From Desulfonatronum thiodismutans (GTDB taxonomy: Bacteria; Desulfobacterota; Desulfovibrionia; Desulfovibrionales; Desulfonatronaceae): DNA of 64,000 nt. The stretch lies in contig NZ_JPIK01000021.1 in the NCBI RefSeq assembly GCF_000717475.1, forward strand, positions 1-64,000. Direction: 5' to 3'. The translations under genes and the position numbers were made by a program. Positions within the stretch are counted from its first letter, which is position 1, and every line of letters starts with the position of its first letter. The notes beneath the pieces were generated by a model, which saw only the letters and a program-made list of their open reading frames with translations, was not told the DNA's origin and ran no database searches. This document shows positions 25,148 through 33,421 of this stretch, in pieces.

Positions 25148-26353
25148 ATGCCCTATTTTGACTGCCGCGCCATGGATTCGGGCGGGAACATGATCCGGTT
25201 GCGGATCGAGGCTGAGAGCCAGGGGGCGGCGGCGGCTGAGGCGCGGGCCAGGGGGGTGACCCTGATTTCCGTGGAGGAGGCCGGGGTCGGCGGGGGTTTT
25301 GGAGCGTTCTCACCCACGCGGTTTCTGCCCGTGACCACCAAGGACAAGGTGCTCCTGTTCCGGATGCTGGCCACGCTGGTCAAGTCCGAGGTCACGGTGA
25401 CCCAGGCCATCCGCATTCTGCACGACCAGACCGACCGAATGAACGTCAAGGCCGTGCTGGCCGAGGTCCTGTCCAGGGTCGAGGGGGGCTCGCCGCTTTC
25501 CGATGCCCTGGCCCACCATCCGCGGGTGTTCTCGCCCATGATGGTGAACCTGATCCGGGCCGGGGAAATGGGCGGCATTCTGGACACGGTCTTTCAGCGC
25601 ATCGCCGACTATATTGAACGCCGGTCCTCCCTGCGCAAGAAGCTGATGATGTCCTTCTTCTACCCGGGCATCGTGCTGGTTGTGGGGTTGGGCGTGGTGG
25701 TGTTCATGGTTCTGTTCGTGATTCCCCGGTTCATGGGGCTGATCCAGGGCAAATTGCCGCCCGTGACCCAGTTTTTGATGGATTCCACGGCTTTTTTGCA
25801 GGACAACGGGCTGAACATGCTCATGGGGTTGGGGGCCGGGATTGGGGCCTTGGCCGTGATGCACGCCGTGCCCCTGACTCGGTATTACCTGGATCGGTGC
25901 AAGGTCTATCTGCCCGTGGTCGGTCCGATCATCCGCCTGGGCGTGGTGGTCTCTTTTTCCCGGACGTTCAGCCTGCTCCTGGAGAGCCGGATTCCCATGG
26001 TGGAAGCCCTGCGAGCCACCAGCGCGACCATCCCGAACACGGCCGTGAACGCATTTTTGGACAGGACCGTGGACCGGGTCATGGCCGGAGAGCCGCTTTC
26101 CGTCACCCTCAAGGAAAGCTGGGCCTTCACGCCCATCACCATGTCCATGGCCAATATCGGCGAGCACTCCGGACTGATGAGCGAATCCATGCTCACCGTG
26201 GCCGAGGTGCATGAAAGGCTGTTGGAGGACAAGATCGCCCGAATGAGCGCCATGGTCGAACCGGCCCTGATCCTGACCCTGGGCGGCGTGGTCGGGCTGG
26301 TGGTCTATGGACTGATTTCCGGGATGCTGGCCATGTATGCCGGATCGATGTGA
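25148..26353 (+). CDS. pilC: Type IV pilus inner-membrane platform protein PilC
   Basis: 401 residues of the GspF/PilC family with two T2SSF repeats. The first has LLFRMLATLVKSEVTVTQAI and LIRAGEMGGILDTVF, the second FSRTFSLLLESRIPMVEAL and MANIGEHSGLMSESM. Three long membrane helices separate and close them (IVLVVGLGVVVFMVLFVIP; LMGLGAGIGALAVM; ILTLGGVVGLVVYGLISGML). It transmits PilB rotation to the growing pilus. The ATG follows an AACGAAGAAC-type repeat, so no Shine-Dalgarno sequence is seen. It is separated from pilB by repeats and the DUF559 gene. Confidence 0.93.
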   Translation: MPYFDCRAMDSGGNMIRLRIEAESQGAAAAEARARGVTLISVEEAGVGGGFGAFSPTRFLPVTTKDKVLLFRMLATLVKSEVTVTQAIRILHDQTDRMNVKAVLAEVLSRVEGGSPLSDALAHHPRVFSPMMVNLIRAGEMGGILDTVFQRIADYIERRSSLRKKLMMSFFYPGIVLVVGLGVVVFMVLFVIPRFMGLIQGKLPPVTQFLMDSTAFLQDNGLNMLMGLGAGIGALAVMHAVPLTRYYLDRCKVYLPVVGPIIRLGVVVSFSRTFSLLLESRIPMVEALRATSATIPNTAVNAFLDRTVDRVMAGEPLSVTLKESWAFTPITMSMANIGEHSGLMSESMLTVAEVHERLLEDKIARMSAMVEPALILTLGGVVGLVVYGLISGMLAMYAGSM

Positions 26354-26387
26354 AAAGGGGAGAGGGCTGAAACCTGAGACCTGAGGG

Positions 26388-26608
26388 AACCCACCCCTGG
26401 CCCCTCCCAGGAGGGGAGTGGATTGAGGTGGCGAGGGGATTGGGTGGAAGTATTGGCGGGCTGGCTTCGGACTTACGCGAGGAGCACGGCGTAGTTCCCC
26501 TCCAGGGAGGGGATTAAGGGGTGGGTTGAGAGGTGTCGTGCTCGGGGCGCGATTTCGGCAGTGAATGCCCAAACGCCAACCCACCCCTGGCCCCTCCCAG
26601 GAGGGGAA
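26388..26608. repeat. BIME-like array, locus 9
   Basis: Reverse (26388-26417), long spacer, forward (26496-26527), short spacer, reverse (26578-26608). A GAGGGCTGAAACCTGA tract (26359-26387) abuts the left end. The sequence after the last unit (GGTCCGCGGTA, GGATTCAGG) recurs after 27713. Confidence 0.85.
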
Positions 26609-26711
26609 TGGTCCGCGGTACCCTGCGGATTCAGGCCTTCACTCAACTTGCGTATTTCCGACGCTATCCGGCGAAGAACCAAGAACAACGAACATTACAT
26701 AAGGAGTTCAC

Positions 26712-27596
26712 ATGTCGATTCTACGCAGCACTTTTATGAAATTGCTTTTCATTTTTTTTATCTCCACCATGCTGGTCGGATGCCAGGAGGTGGAGGTTTC
26801 GCATTTGACGGGCGGTGGGGAGAAAGCGGGCGATACTGTTGTCTCGGAGCGGATGGATGACGCATTTCTGTTGGCTTACGCGCGACGGATGACCGAGGCC
26901 AAGGAACACGCCGGACGGGTCACGCCGGAATATGTTTTGGAGCATGTTCGGAACATGGAATCGCTGATTCGCGAGGCTCATGAACAGGGTTTCACGGAAT
27001 TGGCGGAATTTCGGCAGGCCGTGCATCAGTTTCAGGCCGAACTGCTGCTGCGTACGTTGCAGCCGGATCTGGTCGCCGAAATTCCGAGAGAGAGCATTAC
27101 GGACGAGGATGTCAGGGGCTTTTTCGAGGACAATATCGGCATGTACGCCTTGCCGGACATTTATGGGGCAACCGTGTTCCACACCCTGGATGAAGGCGAG
27201 GCCGGACTCCTGGGAGGCGCGGACGGTCGCGCGGCCCTGGACGCGGAGGCTGAAGCCCTGCCGGGCGTGGAAGTGCTGACCCTGGACCCGATGCCCTTGG
27301 AACGTTTTCCGGGCGAATGGGCGCAGACCATTCTCTCTCTGGAAATCGGGGAATGCGGCCCGGTGGTGATGCACGAGGATCGCTTCGCGGTACTGTGCCT
27401 GGAAGAGGCGCTTACGAACCGAACGCAGGATTTTGAGCAGCGCAAGGAATACATCCGCAACGATGTCCTCTACTCACGCTATCGCCAGGCTTGGCGCGAA
27501 GCCTATGAACATCTGCGCGAAAAGCACGGCGTCGAGATCGACCCGGAAGCGGCGGAGCTGTTCAGGGAAAGGTTGGAAGAGGGGAAAGAAGGATGA
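26712..27596 (+). CDS. PpiC/SurA-like lipoprotein
   Basis: 294 residues. A lipoprotein signal (LLFIFFISTMLVGC) places it in a membrane facing the periplasm. Helical N-terminal segments and a degenerate parvulin-type domain (ALPDIYGATVFHTLDEGEAG, then FPGEWAQTILSLEIGECGPV and DRFAVLCLEE) resemble peptidyl-prolyl isomerase chaperones of the SurA/PpiC type, often encoded in secretion or polysaccharide clusters. AAGGAG lies 6 nt upstream of the ATG at 26712. It may assist folding of the large exported pilins; that link is inference from position. Confidence 0.75.
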   Translation: MSILRSTFMKLLFIFFISTMLVGCQEVEVSHLTGGGEKAGDTVVSERMDDAFLLAYARRMTEAKEHAGRVTPEYVLEHVRNMESLIREAHEQGFTELAEFRQAVHQFQAELLLRTLQPDLVAEIPRESITDEDVRGFFEDNIGMYALPDIYGATVFHTLDEGEAGLLGGADGRAALDAEAEALPGVEVLTLDPMPLERFPGEWAQTILSLEIGECGPVVMHEDRFAVLCLEEALTNRTQDFEQRKEYIRNDVLYSRYRQAWREAYEHLREKHGVEIDPEAAELFRERLEEGKEG

Positions 27597-27912
27597 AAAG
27601 AGAGATCTGAGGGATGAGACCTGAGACCTGAGGGGGGAGGCGTTGTTCCGTTCGTCGTTCCTGGTTCATCGTTGTCAAAGCCGACCCACCCCTGGCCCCT
27701 CCCAAGAGGGGAACGGTCCGCGGTAGATCGAGGATTCAGGTCTTTGGCTCAACCTGCGCATGTTCTCCGATTCCCGACGAAGAATGAAGAACAACGAACA
27801 AAATAACGTTTCCCCGTTCCTCGTTCCTTGTTCTTGGTTATTTGGAATCACGGTTATCTGGCTGAGCGAAGAGCGCCCCATCAGGTTTCAGGTTTCAGCC
27901 CTCACCCTTATC
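27597..27912. repeat. Composite intergenic repeat block
   Basis: In order: a GAGGGATGAGACCTGA tract (27597-27632), a GTTCGTCGTTCC tract (about 27643-27672), one reverse palindromic unit (27684-27713), a half-spacer like that after 26608, two opposed AACGAAGAAC-type tracts (about 27778-27840) and a reversed TTTCAGGTTTCAGCCC tract (27882-27912). No gene is seen. Confidence 0.75.
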
Positions 27913-27931
27913 TTTAGAACACGGAGGTCCC

Positions 27932-28501
27932 ATGACTGACAATGCAAATGAAAATATCTTTAATTGGAGTGTTCGCGCCATGCTGGTTTTGGCTTTGCTG
28001 GCGGTGGTTTCGGTGGTCGTCGTCGGGCAGGCCTGGGGGCACAGCACCGAGGGCTTGGTGCGGGTGATGTTGGACAAGGCAAAGCCGACGTACGACGACT
28101 TTGCCTTTTTCATTGAACCTTACGTGAATCAGGAGAAGTACAAGGGCGTTCATGAGCCGTACAGGGGACGGTTCTACGCCATGGACGACGTGATGGAGCT
28201 GCGCCTTATGGGCCGGGAAGCCGAGGCCACCTTTGAGGTCCTGGACATGCGCGGCAATGAGCGGTTTTTGGACACAATGCGCTTCGTGCGCGGTGATGAC
28301 GGCTTCTGGCGGTTCATGGACGCGGAGGGCGGCCCTCGGGAGGTGTTCACCTATATTCCGGAATGGGAACACATCCTGAAGACCAAGGTTCAGCCCGCGG
28401 GCATTGTCGGCCTGCCGGTGATGCTGGCGCTGTTGATCTGGTTGCGTCTGCGTCGGAAGAAAGGGGCGAGGAAGCCTGCCGAGCCGATTGAACCGGCGTA
28501 G
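27932..28501 (+). CDS. Hypothetical membrane protein
   Basis: 189 residues with an N-terminal membrane helix (AMLVLALLAVVSVVVVG), a periplasmic-looking domain of about 115 residues and a second helix near the C-terminus (IVGLPVMLALLIWLRLRRKK) that ends in a basic stop-transfer and a Pro/Glu tail. GGAGG precedes the ATG. No family is recognised. The location at the end of the pilus cluster suggests an accessory envelope role, but nothing in the sequence proves it. Confidence 0.8.
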   Translation: MTDNANENIFNWSVRAMLVLALLAVVSVVVVGQAWGHSTEGLVRVMLDKAKPTYDDFAFFIEPYVNQEKYKGVHEPYRGRFYAMDDVMELRLMGREAEATFEVLDMRGNERFLDTMRFVRGDDGFWRFMDAEGGPREVFTYIPEWEHILKTKVQPAGIVGLPVMLALLIWLRLRRKKGARKPAEPIEPA

Positions 28502-28549
28502 GATGGAATCTAGTGGCGTCACTCCAATACCTCATAAGGAGATATGAAC

Positions 28550-28945
28550 ATGACCCATGAACAATTGGCTTCGTTCCGTCTCAGCCTGGAAGATCTCCTG
28601 GCTGAAACCACGGCCAACGTGGATCGGATCAACCATTCCATCCGGGATGTCGTTCCATCCTGCGCGGATGATAATGATCGGGCCACTTTGGAGGCCGAAA
28701 GGCGCATGCTGCTCCTGCAGGCGGATCGGGAACGCCGCCTGAAACGCGAGATCCTCTTGGCTTTTCACCGCATGGATCTCGGAGACTACGGCTTCTGCGA
28801 ATCCTGCGGCGAGGCCATCGACATGCGTCGCCTTGATGTTCATCCCGCGGCCAGGATGTGCGTGCAATGCATGCGGGAAATCGAACGGGGCATGGAAATG
28901 GACTGGGCTCGGGCAGGGGCGGGGTACGGCCGAGTATGGGGGTGA
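28550..28945 (+). CDS. DksA/TraR-family zinc-finger protein
   Basis: 131 residues with an N-terminal coiled coil and the four-Cys zinc finger GFCESCGEAIDMRRL, then RMCVQCMREIE. Proteins of this family bind in the secondary channel of RNA polymerase and modulate transcription with ppGpp. The coiled-coil tip acidic pair is less clear than in the DksA at 39493-39855 (VPSCADDND instead of the HADPADR seen there), so it may be a specialised TraR-like regulator. The ATG at 28550 has AAGGAG 8 nt upstream and is preferred to that at 28544. Confidence 0.85.
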   Translation: MTHEQLASFRLSLEDLLAETTANVDRINHSIRDVVPSCADDNDRATLEAERRMLLLQADRERRLKREILLAFHRMDLGDYGFCESCGEAIDMRRLDVHPAARMCVQCMREIERGMEMDWARAGAGYGRVWG

Positions 28946-29033
28946 AGGGGAAGGGAGAGGGCGGAGGGATGAAACCTGAGGGCTGAGGGGGAGACGTTGT
29001 CTCGTTCGTTGTTCCTGGTTCTTCGTTAAAATG

Positions 29034-29172
29034 CCACCCCCCCCTGCCCCCTCCCAGGAGGGGAATGGAATGGGGTGGTGCGGGGAGTGGGTGGAAATGG
29101 TGACAAGTCGATTCGGAGTCTACGCGATGAATGCGGTGCAGTTCCCCTCCTGGGAGGGGCCATGGGTGGGTT
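29034..29172. repeat. BIME-like array, locus 11
   Basis: A reverse unit (29034-29065, with extra C residues), a long-class spacer and a forward unit (29143-29172). GAGGGATGAAACC tracts flank it on both sides (about 28960-28992 and 29178-29225); the right one supplies the stop codon of the DUF2442 gene. Confidence 0.85.
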
Positions 29173-29207
29173 GTCTTCTTCAGGTTTCAGCCCTCGGGTC
29201 TCATCCC

Positions 29208-29654
29208 TCAGCTTTCATCCCTCTTTTCGGCTTCCCAGCCTTTGCAGGCCAGGACGATGGTGCGGGGGACCTGACGGGAGCCGGTGCCGTAGGCGCTGAT
29301 GGTCCGTGGAGTCAGGCCGAGGGCGTTGGCGGCGTCCTTCAGGGAGAGGCCGTGCCTGGCTCTCCAGGCGAGAAAGGAGCGGGTATTTTCGTCCATCGCC
29401 GACTGCTCCAAGGCATCGAGCCAGAGCGTGTCCGCCCCGATCTGGATGTCCTGATCGGGCCAGGTCACGGTCCAGCCCTCTCCGGGAATGATTCTGGCTT
29501 TGGCAAATGCTTCGGGGTCACGCAGAGGGGCGAGGCCAGGTTTGGAAAAGACGGATTCGCGTTTGTCGACAACAAACGTTTGATCGTTGATGAATGTAAT
29601 TTTCAGCTTGTATCCAGACAGGGCCTGGACATCACGTAATCGCGGTCGTTTCAT
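29208..29654 (-). CDS. DUF2442 protein with C-terminal helix-turn-helix
   Basis: 148 residues. The N-terminal part (LSGYKLKITFINDQTFVVD and AKARIIPGEGWTVTWPD) matches DUF2442, and the C-terminal part (FLAWRARHGLSLKDAANAL, then GLTPRTISAYGTGSR) is a helix-turn-helix. It is encoded with an ATGA overlap after a DUF4160 gene; such pairs behave as toxin-antitoxin-like modules in many genomes, and the DNA-binding part would then autoregulate. The last residues (RDES) and the stop codon are made by a GAGGGATGAAAG repeat. Confidence 0.8.
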   Translation of the reverse strand: MKRPRLRDVQALSGYKLKITFINDQTFVVDKRESVFSKPGLAPLRDPEAFAKARIIPGEGWTVTWPDQDIQIGADTLWLDALEQSAMDENTRSFLAWRARHGLSLKDAANALGLTPRTISAYGTGSRQVPRTIVLACKGWEAEKRDES

Positions 29655-29878
29655 GGGTGCCATTTCTTCCACTCCTGAATCAGTTCATTCCGGTTGGCGG
29701 CGATCCAGTCCAAAACATCCTCCCGCAGGCCTTTCGGCATGGATCCGTGGCAGGTGAGTGTATCCAGGTCGATGAGTACGTCGATACTGCCGCCGACAAG
29801 GTGGACGTGCATCGGCGGATGGTCATCCTCGCGGACTTCCAACCGGTATTTGTTGCGAAATCGACGTTTCGTCGTCAT
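29651..29878 (-). CDS. DUF4160 protein
   Basis: 75 residues matching DUF4160 (RLEVREDDHPPMHVHLVGG near the N-terminus; a LREDVLDWIAANRNELIQEW tail). The function is not established; the family is generally encoded next to DUF2442 proteins, as here, and is regarded as a possible toxin partner. The ATG at 29878 has no clear Shine-Dalgarno sequence and lies just after an AT-rich segment that may hold the promoter. The longer upstream frame runs into a palindromic repeat unit and was rejected. Confidence 0.8.
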   Translation of the reverse strand: MTTKRRFRNKYRLEVREDDHPPMHVHLVGGSIDVLIDLDTLTCHGSMPKGLREDVLDWIAANRNELIQEWKKWHP

Positions 29879-29926
29879 TTTTTCAATTGTATAGAAAAAA
29901 AATCTATATGACAATAGTGAAAAGGC

Positions 29927-29957
29927 AACCCACCCCTGGCCCCTCCCAGGAGGGGAA
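29927..29957. repeat. Single palindromic unit, locus 12
   Basis: The last palindromic unit of the family (reverse orientation) in the window. Reversed TTCAGGTTT and CAGCCCTCAG tracts follow at about 29982-30010 and 30100-30130. No copies were found from here to 64 kb. Confidence 0.8.
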
Positions 29958-30156
29958 TGAAGCAAAGGCCGGCACGATCAATTCTTCAGGTTTTCGCCCT
30001 ATCACTTCATGTTGCAGCCCTCAGAGCCTGCCCCAGCGAAGGTCGGGGGCAATTCTTATCGCTCCATCCCTTCTTTCCATTCCAGCATTTCTCTTCAGCC
30101 CTCAGGCTTTAGGTCTCATCCCTCAGCCCCATGTTTCCTCCTTAGCCCCATTTCCA

Positions 30157-31101
30157 TCACGGATGGGGCAGCGGGGTTTTGAGGAGGGTGGCGGCGGGAT
30201 TCGTGGCGGTTTCTTCCGAGGCTTGGTCGGTGGAGTCGGAGGCGGTGAGGAAGGAGGATTGCAGGCGGTGGTTGGTGACCGCGGGGAGGACGGCCTGGAC
30301 GTGTTCGGGCAGGACCATGGTTTGGCCTTCCAGGAAGGCCCAGGCCTGGGCTCCGTGGAGCAGGGCTCGTCCTGCCCGAGGGGAGAGGCCGGTCTGGAAG
30401 GTCGCCGATCGGCGTGAAGTCAGGAGCAGGGCCTGGACATAGTCCAGAAGGGCGTCGGAGACATGGATTTCCTGGGCGGCTTGTTGCAATTCCACCAGCC
30501 GTTCCGGCCTGAGCATGGCCGGGGCTGCACGCAAGGCATCGCGGGGATCGTCGATGCGCAGGAGTTTACGCTCCGTGGCCGCGTCCGGATAGCCCAGGCT
30601 GATGCGCATAAGGAAGCGGTCCAATTGGGACTCGGGCAAGGGATAGGTGCCGATCTGGTGCAGGGGGTTTTGGGTGGCGATGACGAAAAACGGACGGGGC
30701 AAGGCCCTGGTCCGGCCGTCCATGGTCACCTGGCCTTCCTCCATGGCTTCCAGGAGGGCGCTTTGGGTCTTGGGCGTGGCCCGGTTGATCTCGTCGGCCA
30801 GGATGACCTGGGAAAAGACCGGGCCGGGGTGGAAGCTGAAGGTCTGTTCCTTGCGGTCGTAGACCGAGACGCCGAGGATGTCCGCGGGTAGGAGGTCGCT
30901 GGTGAACTGGATGCGCTGCATGTCCAGCCCCAGGACCCGGGCCATGGCCTCTGCCAGCGTGGTCTTGCCCACCCCGGGAATGTCCTCGATCAGCAAATGC
31001 CCCTTGGCCAGCAGACAGGCCAGGGCCAGCCGGACTTCATGTTCCTTGCCCAGCAGGTGGCGGCTGATGCCCTGAGCTACGGGCAGTAGTTCCTGATGCA
31101 A
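30157..31101 (-). CDS. MoxR-family AAA+ ATPase
   Basis: 314 residues with Walker A IPGVGKTTLAEAMA, Walker B VILADEINRATPKTQSALLE, sensor motif ATQNPLHQIGTYPLPESQLD and the MoxR C-terminal lid. MoxR proteins act as chaperones that insert cofactors or mature protein complexes, usually with DUF58 and VWA partners. No such partner is visible here, so this copy is an orphan at the end of a housekeeping operon. The start is taken as the TTG at 31101, with GAGGAG 5 nt upstream, rather than a longer frame into nadE. Confidence 0.88.
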   Translation of the reverse strand: MHQELLPVAQGISRHLLGKEHEVRLALACLLAKGHLLIEDIPGVGKTTLAEAMARVLGLDMQRIQFTSDLLPADILGVSVYDRKEQTFSFHPGPVFSQVILADEINRATPKTQSALLEAMEEGQVTMDGRTRALPRPFFVIATQNPLHQIGTYPLPESQLDRFLMRISLGYPDAATERKLLRIDDPRDALRAAPAMLRPERLVELQQAAQEIHVSDALLDYVQALLLTSRRSATFQTGLSPRAGRALLHGAQAWAFLEGQTMVLPEHVQAVLPAVTNHRLQSSFLTASDSTDQASEETATNPAATLLKTPLPHP

Positions 31102-31114
31102 TCGTTCTCCTCGT

Positions 31115-32836
31115 CTAAATCGGCCAGCGGGCCGCGATGGGCATGCGCCAGCCGGAGCCGAAGGCCACATCGGTGATTTTCAGGCCGGGCGCGGCCTGGC
31201 GGCGTTTGAACTCCGCGTTTTTGATCAGCCCGACCACCCGGCGGACGTCCTCCGGGGCGAAGCCTTCGCGGATGATTTCCTCACTGGAGCGGTGCAACTG
31301 GACCACGCGCTCCAGGATGGCGTCCAGGACGTCGTATTCCGGCAGGCTGTCCTGGTCGGTCTGGTTCGGGCGCAGTTCGGCCGTGGGGGGGCGGGTCAGG
31401 ATGCGTTCCGGGATCACGGGCCCGCGGCGGGCGTTCAGCCAATGGGACGTGGCGTAGACCAGGGTCTTGGGCACGTCGGCGATGACCGCCAGGCCTCCGG
31501 CCATGTCCCCGTACATGGTGCAGTAGCCCACGGCCAGTTCGGACTTGTTCCCCGTGGTCAGCAGCATGGCCCGGTATTTGTTGGACAGGGCCATCAGCAG
31601 GTTGCCCCGGATCCGGGCCTGGATGTTCTCCTCGGTCACGTCTTTCTCGTACCCGGCGAAGGCCTGGCTCAGGGCCGTGTCAAAGCCCCGCATCAGGTCC
31701 ATGATGGGCAGGGTGAGGTGCTTGACGCCGAGGTTGGCGGCCAGGCTTACGGCGTCGTCGATGCTGGCCCGGCTGGTGTAGGGCGAGGGCAAAAGCACGG
31801 CCAGGACGTTCTCCGGTCCCAGGGCCTCGGCGGCGATGGCCGCGGTCAGGGCCGAGTCGATCCCGCCGGACAGACCCAGCAGGGCCTTGCTGAAGCCGAT
31901 TTTATGGAGGTAGTCCCGAACACCCAGGACCAGGGCGTTCCAGATTTCCTCTTCCCGTGAGCCGTCGCCGGTTGGCGCTGCCATGGCGGCGGGCGCTATC
32001 GATCCCAGGTTCGGGCCAACGGTAACCGCGAGACGGTCGGCTCGCCGAGGCGCGGAGCCGACAGTGCCCATTTCAATGCCCACCACGACCAGGTCTTCTG
32101 TAAAGGCCGCGGCCGTGGCGGTTTGCCCGCCTTTGGCGTCGAAGGCGCAACTCCGTCCGTCGAAAATCAGGTCGTCGTTGCCGCCCACCTGATTGACGTA
32201 GACCAGAGGCAGGCGGTGTTTTGCGGCCATCTCCGCCAGCATGCGCAGCCGGAAGCCGTGTTTCTCCAGATGGAACGGAGACGCGGAAAGGTTGACGATG
32301 CAGTGGACGCGTTGCTCGGCCAGCAGTTGCACCGGATCTACCCGGTAGCGCCGGGACGTCCAGAAGTCCTTGTCGTTCCAGATGTCCTCGCAGATGGTCA
32401 CCCCGATCCGTCGACCGTCCAGCTCAAACCAGCCCGGGGCGTCGAAGGGTTCGAAATAGCGGTCCTCGTCAAAAACGTCGTACGTGGGCAGGAGGGTCTT
32501 GTGAAAAACGCCCTGGATTTCGCCGTCCCGCAACAGGGCCGCGCAGTTCCAGAGCGGGCGGCCCTGTCCGGAGGCGTTGGGCTCGGCCAGCCCCACCAGT
32601 ACCGGCGGAGCATCGGCCAGGTCCCGACCCAGGGCGCGCAGCACGGTCCAGCTGGTTTCGATGAAGCCCTTGTTCAGCAGCAGATCCCGGGGCGGGTAGC
32701 CCAGCAGGGACAGTTCCGAGGTGACGCACAGGGCCGCGTTTTGCCGGGCCGCGGCCCGGACAGCGTCGGCGATCTTACGGGCGTTTCCGTCCAGGTCGCC
32801 GACGGTGGAGTTGTTTTGAAGCAGGGCGATGCGCAT
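31115..32836 (-). CDS. nadE: Glutamine-dependent NAD+ synthetase
   Basis: 573 residues in two domains. The N-terminal nitrilase-type amidase releases ammonia from glutamine (Glu in TSELSLLGYPPRD, Lys in FHKTLLPTYDVF, Cys in GVTICEDIWND). The C-terminal NAD synthase has the pyrophosphatase loop LLGLSGGIDSALTAAI and the TGNKSELAVGYCTMYGDMAG motif. It converts nicotinate adenine dinucleotide to NAD+ in the last step of NAD synthesis. It lies between ybeY and moxR on the same strand, with short gaps. Confidence 0.95.
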   Translation of the reverse strand: MRIALLQNNSTVGDLDGNARKIADAVRAAARQNAALCVTSELSLLGYPPRDLLLNKGFIETSWTVLRALGRDLADAPPVLVGLAEPNASGQGRPLWNCAALLRDGEIQGVFHKTLLPTYDVFDEDRYFEPFDAPGWFELDGRRIGVTICEDIWNDKDFWTSRRYRVDPVQLLAEQRVHCIVNLSASPFHLEKHGFRLRMLAEMAAKHRLPLVYVNQVGGNDDLIFDGRSCAFDAKGGQTATAAAFTEDLVVVGIEMGTVGSAPRRADRLAVTVGPNLGSIAPAAMAAPTGDGSREEEIWNALVLGVRDYLHKIGFSKALLGLSGGIDSALTAAIAAEALGPENVLAVLLPSPYTSRASIDDAVSLAANLGVKHLTLPIMDLMRGFDTALSQAFAGYEKDVTEENIQARIRGNLLMALSNKYRAMLLTTGNKSELAVGYCTMYGDMAGGLAVIADVPKTLVYATSHWLNARRGPVIPERILTRPPTAELRPNQTDQDSLPEYDVLDAILERVVQLHRSSEEIIREGFAPEDVRRVVGLIKNAEFKRRQAAPGLKITDVAFGSGWRMPIAARWPI

Positions 32837-32857
32837 GGGGGTGGTGGGTTCAGAGGT

Positions 32858-33421
32858 TCACGGTTCACGGTTGTCAGGCGTGGGCTCGCGCAAGTGCTCC
32901 ACCACCTGTTCGGTCAGGTCGTCCATGATCTCGCCGTGATCGAAGTCGGCCAGATGGAGCAGGGCGTGGGTCAGCAGGCGGATGAAATGATCTCGTGGGT
33001 CCTGGCCGTAAAGAAAAGCCTCTCGGATTACCGCATCCGCGCTGATGACGATGGAGCCGTTGACCGCGTTCGGATTGGGCGCGAAGTCGGAGGCTGATTC
33101 CGTTGGAAAGCTGAGCACGTTGGTCGGGCCCGCTCCGCCCAGGTGCCTTTGGTGCAGGTCCGTGATCCCTCTGTCCGAAGTGATCCGCAGCTCCAACCGC
33201 GGTTGGCCGAAAGCGTCGGAAAAAACTTCGGAAGGGTCCCCGGAAAGCCCAGCGACGTCCAGTATCCGGGTTAAGATATCCCGGAGTTCCGCGCGGTTCA
33301 ACGGGAGGACCGGATGGCGCAGGGTCTCGGCGTCCCTTGCCAGGCTGAATTCAGTGGGCCGGGACAGGGCGGGGCGGGAGAGTTTTCGTCGGTTCGGACT
33401 TGGACGGCTTTGATGCGGCAT
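32858..33421 (-). CDS. ybeY: Endoribonuclease YbeY
   Basis: 187 residues. The conserved GPTNVLSFP block and the zinc motif THALLHLADFDH (HxxxHxxxxxH) identify YbeY, which acts in 16S rRNA 3'-end maturation and ribosome quality control. The predicted start overlaps the end of the pgpH gene by about 70 bp, and the first 30 residues are basic and unlike the family, so the true start may lie further in. phoH, pgpH and ybeY in this order are a common bacterial gene neighbourhood. Confidence 0.9.
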   Translation of the reverse strand: MPHQSRPSPNRRKLSRPALSRPTEFSLARDAETLRHPVLPLNRAELRDILTRILDVAGLSGDPSEVFSDAFGQPRLELRITSDRGITDLHQRHLGGAGPTNVLSFPTESASDFAPNPNAVNGSIVISADAVIREAFLYGQDPRDHFIRLLTHALLHLADFDHGEIMDDLTEQVVEHLREPTPDNREP

